Below, in pieces: positions 57,501 through 64,000 of a stretch of 64,000 nucleotides of DNA. A model generated the notes under the pieces. The model was not told the origin of the DNA. It saw only the letters and a program-made list of their open reading frames with translations, and did not search any database. The stretch comes from Owenia fusiformis (taxonomy: Eukaryota > Annelida > Polychaeta > Sabellida > Oweniidae), in the NCBI GenBank assembly GCA_903813345.2, contig CAIIXF020000010.1:1169169-1233168 (forward strand), given 5' to 3'. Every line of letters starts with the position of its first letter. The stretch's first letter is position 1. The translations under genes and the position numbers were made by a program.

Positions 57501-60500
57501 AGGTGGCCATTTTGGATTTTCCGTCCTAAAATCTTCACTTTCAAGACTTGTCTACAGGTTTTCAGCCAAACCATTTGAGGGATTCATCTGAAATTTTTAG
57601 GGATGTTTCTACATATCAACCTCAAGAAGTGATTAGTTTTTTGGCATTCTGGGTAAATTTTAAGGTGGCCATTTTGGATTTTCCGTCCTAAAATCTTTAC
57701 TTTCAAGACTTGTCTACAGGTTTCCAGCCAAACCTTTTGAACACCTTTCTCGACTTGAACAACTGGCTACATGGGGCAGATTAACTTTCAAACCCAAGAA
57801 ATCCAGAAGCCTCATCCTCAAGAAAGGCGTAATATCAGACAACAAGTTTACAATGCAAGGAGAGATGATCCGACCATCAGTGAGAATCCAATTAAATGCC
57901 TTGGAAAATGGTTTGACCACAGTCTCAATGACAAGACCCACACAGCAGATACGCTTCATCAGCTAGCTACCTGGATGAAAGCAGTAGATAGGACACCACT
58001 TCCTGGGAAGCTTAAGATCTGGTGCTTCCAGTATGGAATTATTCCTAGGTTGAATTGGCCATTCACCATGTATGACTTCTCCATAACTTCTGTGCAGGCC
58101 ATGGAAAGGATAGCTGGCAAGTTCCTTCGCAAATGGTTAGGGGTTCCTAAATCTTTCAGCTCTGTCAACCTCTACAGCACTTCATCTCCAGCTGCACTTC
58201 CTACTTCCTCCATAGTTGAAGAATTCAAAGTAACGAAAGTGCGAACAGCAATGTTGCTCAGAGACTCGAAAGATCCAACAGCCAGGGCATCTGAAGTCAA
58301 ACCTCCGGAAAGAAGGAAATGGTCTGCTCAGGATGCTATCAGCAATGCTGAAAGCAGACTGAGACAGAGTGACATCGTAGGTACTGTTGCAGAGGGGCGG
58401 AAAGGGCTCGGGAGTTACGGCAGGGTCCCTTGGTCTAAGGCAGATCCAAAAGCAAAAAGGAAGATGGTAACGAGTGAAATAAGGAAAACCGAGGAGGAAG
58501 CTAGACTAGTTAAAGCAACTGGAATGGGCAGTCAGGGTGCATGGCTGAGTTGGGAATCTGTAGAGAGCAGAAAGGTGACAGGGAGTGATCTTATGCAGAC
58601 AGCTGGAACATCACTTGCTTTCTTCCTTAAATCCCTAAGCAACACCCTTCCCACACCTACTAATCTGTCACTCTGGGGCTTGACGGATGATCCAACCTGC
58701 TCCCTTTGTAAAGACCAACCAGCTTCTCTAAGGCATATACTGAGCTCCTGTAGTGTAGCCCTAGGAGAGCATCGGTATACTTGGAGACACGACCAAGTCC
58801 TGAGAGAAGTAGCCAGGCAAATTGACATCATAATTGCTTCCAAAACTTGCCCACTAGCTAAAGATACAACACCATGGATATCATTCTGTAAAGAAGGTCA
58901 GAGCAAAGCACCCCAACAGCAGAGAACTACCATGCTCCCAGGAATCCTCCAAACAACAGCAGACTGGGAAATCATGGTCGATTTGGACAGGAAGTTTGTG
59001 TTTCCACAAGATATAGCTATTACGACACTAAGACCAGACATTGTCATTAGATCAAATGACAAAAGGTGTGTTATCTTGGTCGAGCTGACTGTTCCATGGG
59101 AGGATAGAATTGAGGTTTCCCATGAGTTGAAACAAACAAAATATGATGACATTATCACAGAAGCAAGACAGAAGGACTGGAAAGCCCACAGCTTCCCTAT
59201 TGAAGTAGGATGCAGGGGTTTTGCTGGAAAGTCAGTGACTTGGATGCTGAAGTCCCTTGGAATGCCATCTACCAAGCGGAAGCGAGCAAGTATGCAGATT
59301 GCAACAGTAGCGGAGAGATGCTCCAGATGGATATGGTTGCGAAGCAGTGCTGCATGGTTGCCCCATTAGTAATTACCATCTCATTTCGACCACCCCTAAG
59401 CTTCTCTTTATACATGCATGGTGTCTCATTATGGGTTCCATAATGGGCGGGAGTTAACAGCAGAAGACGCTTACGGATCCACCCGGTCTTGCACCATTCA
59501 TGCATATTGTTTTCAGAAGCTGCAGCGTGAGTTAGGAATGAATTGGGGTAACAGCGCATCAGCGTTTAATTCAACAACAACAGGGATTCATCTGAAATTT
59601 TCAGGGATGTTTCTACATATCAACGTCAAGAACTGATTAGTTTTTGGGCATTCTGGTTAAATTTTAAGGTGGCCATTTTGGATTGTTGTCCTAAAATCTT
59701 CACTTTCAAGACTTGTCTACAGATTTTCAGCCAAACCATTTGAGGGATTCATCTGAAATTTTCAGGGATGTTTCTACATATCACCGTCAAGAACTGATTG
59801 GTTTTTGGGCATTCTAGGTAAATTTTAAGGTGGCCATTTTGGATTTTCTCTCCTAAAATCTTCACTTTCAAGACTTGTTTACAGGTTTCCAGCCAAACCA
59901 TTTGAGGGATTCATCTGAAATTTTCAGGGATGTTTCTACATATCAACGTCAAGAACTGATTAGTTTTTGGGCATTCTGGGTAAATGTTAAGGCTGCCATT
60001 TTAGATTTTTCGTCCTAAAATCTTGTCTATCGAGGCTTGTCTACAGGTTTCCAGCCAAACCGTTCAAATTTTTACATATGTTACACAGTGATAAGTTCTA
60101 GAGCTGATTAACTTTTCTGCGGCCATCTTGCTTTCTTGGTCAACAAGACCACAATGCTGTGTTTTAGGTACGATATTGTTCACGTCTGTGCCTTGTTTGT
60201 TTTTCAGGTTTGTCAACAGTGCAGTATATTATGGTTTAACTCTAAGCTCAGGAGACTTAGGAAGCAATATGTATATAAGTGTAGCACTTTCAGGCTTAGT
60301 AGAGATTCCTGCCAACATTGTGGCAATATTTCTTCTTAATAGGTAACATTCACTATATATGACAATATTTATTTTGATATATCAGGATATTAAATTATTT
60401 AAAGTTTGTTGAGAAGTTTTATGATATAGACTTACCACAATTATTTTGATATCAAGATCATAACTGTGTTTATTTTGATATATTAAGATATTATAACTTG

Positions 60501-61050
60501 TCTTCACGTTTTATGGTATCACTGTATATATTTACCATGATACAAACATTGCGCATGTCAGTATGTTTCAAGTTAATTATTTATTATAACCTGGCTCCCT
60601 TAATTGTTATGTTGTGATCTATCAATAGTCATTGGGGTTAATTATTAAAAGGAAATTTAATTATAAAGCATCTAGGTGAATTATATAATGTAGCATGTGT
60701 AATGCCTATCAGTTTAGGAATAGGATATTGCTTGATAAAAATTTAATCATTCTCAATCCCGATGGCACTTTTATCTTTATTATGATTTCATGTCTGATTG
60801 TCACAAATTGGGGTTTCTTTCTAAAAATCAAAGAATGAGTAAAAGCGAGTTATATTTACTGAATCATCGAAAATGTTGCTGTTCCGTCCAACTTTCATAG
60901 TTTTTTTTAACATTAAATTGATTAGAGTAAAAGTACAGTATGTGTTTCTAACATGTATTTCTAATTTCAGAATTGGTCGTAAATATTCCCTGTGTGGCGC
61001 CATGTTGCTGGGAGGTCTGTCTTGTGCAGCTATTCTATTCACTCCCTCTG
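54561..61050 (+). CDS. SLC22-type organic ion transporter, first five exons (3' end outside window)
   Basis: Exons 54561-54827, 55067-55491, 56597-56821, 60208-60342 and 60971-61050, all GT-AG and in phase: 1,132 nt, about 377 residues of an expected ~550. Exon 1 has the family start ([17 protein letters not shown]), TM1 and part of the cysteine-containing extracellular loop with NTT/NTS sites. Exon 2 has [20 protein letters not shown], the major-facilitator motif [11 protein letters not shown] and TM2-6. Exon 3 begins the [14 protein letters not shown] motif typical of SLC22 and the large cytoplasmic loop. Exons 4-5 carry TM7-8 and a second GRK motif (IGRKYSLCG). The family moves organic cations, anions or zwitterions across the plasma membrane; substrate cannot be inferred here. 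Intron 3 contains a composite transposon, and exon 5 ends in a splice-donor minisatellite. Confidence 0.92.
56832..57020. mobile_element. Tigger-like MITE copy in SLC22 intron
   Basis: Starts tacagtaaaacctgtatttc and ends agacaggttctaatgta, with gaacacctcctaatctgaac inside. Same family as 1793-2182. Confidence 0.6.
57237..57307. repeat. Two copies of a ~41-bp mariner-end-like unit
   Basis: Direct duplication of aacagggtgtcccataagta followed by atggtatatactttttgt. The phrase looks like a mariner terminal repeat. Lies immediately before the composite insertion. Confidence 0.7.
57308..60174. mobile_element. Pearl-like element carrying a LINE fragment, in SLC22 intron
   Basis: Ends atcgtacct and aggtacgat (inverted 9 bp), with a small hairpin inside the left end (gtacctaacaagaggtac) followed by a short GGGC-rich tract. 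The core is made of ~165-bp units with caggtttccagccaaaccat, gggattcatctgaaattttc and aaggtggccattttggattt. Two and a bit copies lie left of the LINE insertion and about three right of it. Core words are shared with the element at 12603-14080. Confidence 0.7.
57728..59575 (+). pseudogene. 5'-truncated LINE: RT C-terminus and restriction-like endonuclease
   Basis: The open frame from 57771 encodes 532 residues. In order: the end of the reverse transcriptase ([16 protein letters not shown]), a basic region, a Cys/His knuckle ([18 protein letters not shown]), then a restriction-like endonuclease core ([35 protein letters not shown]). This layout belongs to R2/HERO/NeSL-type LINEs with an RLE domain. 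The RT segment just before ([25 protein letters not shown]) lies in another frame, so there is a frameshift near 57868. The rest of the RT is missing. The 3' end falls near 59575, where the host repeat resumes. Confidence 0.8.
60343..60970. other. SLC22 intron 4
   Basis: AT-rich with several ttttgatat phrases (60370-60540). No other feature recognised. Confidence 0.5.
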
Positions 61051-61700
61051 GTAAGATATTCTTGGGAAGCTATTCTATTCACTCCCTCTGGTAAGATATT
61101 CTTGTGAAGCTACTCTATTCACTCCCTCTGATAAGATATTCTTGTGAAGCTACTCTATTCACTCCCTCTGGTAAGATATTCTTGTGAAGCTACTCTATTC
61201 ACTCCCTCTGGTAAGATATTCTTGTGAAGCTACTCTATTCACTCCCTCTGATAAGATATTCTTGTGAAGCTACTCTATTCACTCCCTCTGGTAAGATATT
61301 CTTGGGAAGCTATTCTATTCACTCCCTCTGGTAAGATATTCTTGTGAAGCTACTCTATTCACTCCCTCTGGTAAGATATACTTATGCAGCTATTCTGTTC
61401 ACTCCCTCTGGTAAGATATACTTATGCAGCTATTCGGTTCACTCCCTCTGGTAAGATATTCTTGTGAAGCTACTCTATTCACTCCCTCTGATAAGATATT
61501 CTTGTGAAGCTACTCTATTCACTCCCTCTGGTAAGATATTCTTGGGAAGCTATTCTATTCCCTCCCTCTGGTAAGATTTTCTTGTGAAGCTACTCTATTC
61601 ACTCCCTCTGGTAAGATATACTTATGCAGCTATTCTGTTCACTCCCTTTGGTAAGGTATTCTTGTGCAGCTATTCTATTCACCTCCTCTGGTAAGATATT
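61021..61700 (+). repeat. 40-bp tandem array spanning an SLC22 exon end and its splice donor
   Basis: Unit cttgtgcagctattctattc, actccctctg|gtaagatatt. The first unit is the last 30 nt of exon 5 (61021-61050) plus the first 10 nt of its intron. About 16 further units follow, most retaining ctctg|gtaag. Variants include gaag/gcag and tactc/tattc. Use of a later donor would lengthen the exon by 40-nt steps and shift frame. Confidence 0.95.
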
Positions 61701-62468
61701 ACATATATATTGTACATGTGTATGTACCTCTGTAGTCCTTCATAAGTGCCACAGCTTGTAGACCCAGCTTGTAGATCTAGACTGTACCTTGGTAACTAGC
61801 CTTGCCCAAGTCGGTCTCTTTTACTATCTTGATTTCTATTATGACCGCCTTGTACCAAAGAGAAAGCCACGTGCTTTACCGACTCAATGTTTATGTCGGT
61901 AAAATTTGACCAATCAACGACGGCCCTGCAGCGTTAGCTCATTATTATGCACGGTCAAAAACAAGTACACTTTTTACTTTTCGCCAGGACTTTTCACGAA
62001 CAAACTTGCATGAATTCATCATGAAAATACAAATATTTTATCAGATAAATATCAATCAGAGTTTAGTGGATGCCGGAGCATCGATCGGTAACCGGAGGTG
62101 AGAAGATTTCAACAATAAACGTTGAAACGATCGCTGAATTCAAATGAACATGTAGGCTGAGATTCAATCACTGATCGACTACATGACCCGCTACATTGGA
62201 CTCGGTCTTGCATTTTCATCCCAAAATCAGTTTTAAATCTATTGCATGATTTAATTTATATTAATGACTCTTACATTCCCTATGTACATTTAATTACATA
62301 ATATATTGTAACTCTAAAGAAACGATCGATCAGATCATCGGCATTGAATTTCAAATCGGGAAGATTGCTTTGCTTATGCAGGTCAACCTGATAACGTTTT
62401 TGATTGGTCAATCAGCCTGAAGTCACACGTCGTGTCCAGACTGTCCACGCGTATATCTGTTAATCAAT
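61701..62468. other. SLC22 intron or downstream region, no exon seen
   Basis: No frame resembling the remaining SLC22 exons. Short stretches of higher GC but nothing recognisable. The sixth exon is presumably beyond the window. Confidence 0.4.
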
Positions 62469-63898
62469 TATGGTTGGCCTATTAGTATAAAGAATGCATG
62501 CGTTGTTTACGGGTGTGTAGGCGTTAATTACGCTCGTGTAGATGTAAAATTACGCCCGTGCTGACGAAAAATTACGCCCGTGAAGAAGTAAATTCTACGG
62601 GCGTTCAGAATACATTTACAGGCGTGAACTTACGGCGTTAAAATTATTAATTACGGGCGTTAAGACTGTTATTTTACACGCGCTGAGAAACATCTTCACG
62701 CCCGTGGAGTTTATTTTTAGCGCCGTAAATTATGAACCAATCAGAACCTTACTTACATGATGATTTAATGCATCCTTGCTAAAAGAGCAACTCCGAGATA
62801 CTTGCGCTAGTAAACAACAATCAGAAGCCTGCTTACATTTTAGTGTGTTGCATTGAGGTCCTTAAATATTCGTTCAAGATTGAACTAGATTTAACCAAAG
62901 AAGTATTCATTTTTTAGAGCAAATTATATTAAAAGGCAAATTGAAGAGACATGTACTGTGTTGGCAGTTATCAACACCCATTGTAGAAACGACAAAATTG
63001 CGAAGTATTTTGAGAAGGTATACATGTTTGGTTTCTAAATACGATGATTTTTTGATAATTCTCCAATCTAGGCGTCGGCTTCAGAGGTAGGCTAGGTAGG
63101 GACTTATTAAGCTCACACGCATTGCAGCTTACAGTCTCATTATACAGTCAGATCGCTAATGTATCCCTCTAAAGGATGTGTCCAGATACTAGAATTATAG
63201 TATCTAATCAACTGCAAATTGGCTCTAGACTATATCCTGCAGATCTGGCATTTTTTGAAAATGTACTGAAAATGTCAAATGAGCCTATATACCTAGTATA
63301 CCTAGCCAACATATGTTCAAATTTGGTGTTAGGGAGATGTGTACTTTTTGGAATCTTTATGCAGCCGTCTTTATATGTCACATGTTATTTCCAGGAATAC
63401 ATAACTCATTTAATATACGATGTAAATCTTTCACATTTGCACAAATAGTGCACCGAGATACCCAGAAAAGAAATACTATTTCATATGCCTCCAATTGCAA
63501 CAGTTGTTCCTGGCACAATCATGAGTATGTTATTAACTTGCACAAGGGTCTTGGAGTTGTACTTTTAGCTATAATGCATCGTATCATCATGTAAGCAAGA
63601 TGCTGATTGGTTCATAATTCACGGCGCTAAAATGAACTCGACGGGCGTGAAGATGTTTCTCAGCGCGTGTAAAATAACAGTCTTAACGCCCGTAATTAAT
63701 AATTTTAACGCCGTAAGTTCACGCCTGTAAATGTATTCTGAACGCCCGTAGAATTTACTTCTACACGGGCGTAATTTACGCCTACACAGGCGTAATTTTT
63801 CGTCAGCACGGGCGTAATTTTACATCTACACGAGCGTAATTAACGCCTACACACCCGTAAACAACGCATGCATTCTTTATACTAATAGGCCAACCATA
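62469..63898. mobile_element. 1.43-kb foldback element with acgggcg motif arms
   Basis: Flanked by the 7-bp duplication aatcaat (62462-62468 and 63899-63905). Inverted arms are about 280-295 bp (62469-62746 and 63603-63898), beginning tatggttggcctattagtat. Each arm holds about ten copies of acgggcg/cgcccgt embedded in gtaatt-type spacers. The loop (62747-63602) is unrelated AT-rich sequence with no convincing gene. Confidence 0.85.
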
Positions 63899-64000
63899 AA
63901 TCAATAAGGTTTCGCGATACCCCCGATAGCGTAGGTATTATGGAAATCTCGAAACCGTTGAATAACTCTGCATAATATCAGCGCAGGTGTATTGGATTGT

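Noticed and set aside
58532-59275. Minus-strand frames of 103 and 125 aa
   Set aside because: Antisense to the LINE endonuclease frame, which has recognisable motifs.

Overview
The window is nuclear DNA from an animal. Genes are split by GT-AG introns, non-coding DNA is AT-rich, and transposons and minisatellites are dense. Best guess is a marine lophotrochozoan, probably a bivalve mollusc. This rests on three elements that look like the bivalve 'pearl' type (tandem core units of roughly 140-180 bp; two also carry a CCGT/ACGG-type tetranucleotide tract) and on frequent acatgta words. No marker gene fixes the species.

Layout: (1) 1-12.6 kb holds the 3' two thirds of a Homer scaffold gene (+), entered in an intron. 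An unrecognised intronless membrane-protein gene (-) is nested in one of its introns. (2) 12.6-20.7 kb is transposon territory: a pearl-like element, then a LINE whose ORF2 is split by a 1,176-bp DNA transposon with a 9-bp target duplication. (3) 20.9-28.3 kb and 32-39.5 kb carry three paralogous copies of one module. Each has a promoter with a conserved dyad and CCAAT box, and a three-exon gene for a small secreted ten-cysteine protein (171-175 aa) that I cannot assign to a family. (4) 33.4-52.0 kb is a complete 14-exon USP3 deubiquitinase gene (-), reconstructed as 524 aa. The third secreted gene, an intronless TRIM-type RING/B-box gene, several transposons and a 4.6-kb tandem array lie in its introns. 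(5) 54.6-61.05 kb holds the first five exons of an SLC22-type transporter (+), carrying a transposon-in-transposon insertion. The window ends in a long foldback element.

The most unusual signal is tandem amplification anchored on gene structure. In USP3 the last 43 nt of an exon plus its 5' splice site and about 34 nt of intron are repeated about 60 times inside the following intron. In the SLC22 gene the last 30 nt of an exon plus 10 nt of intron, again including the splice donor, are repeated about 16 times. In Homer a 30-bp unit derived from the end of a small transposon is repeated 31 times directly before an exon. Comparing the three secreted-gene modules shows four further minisatellites, each expanded in one copy and present as about one unit in a sister copy. 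The locus therefore shows repeated, recent, independent births of tandem arrays.

Long-armed palindromic (foldback) elements are also abundant, with at least four. One is a mariner remnant and one carries two G-quadruplex-prone cores. All calls were made by eye from the sequence; nothing was searched or computed.
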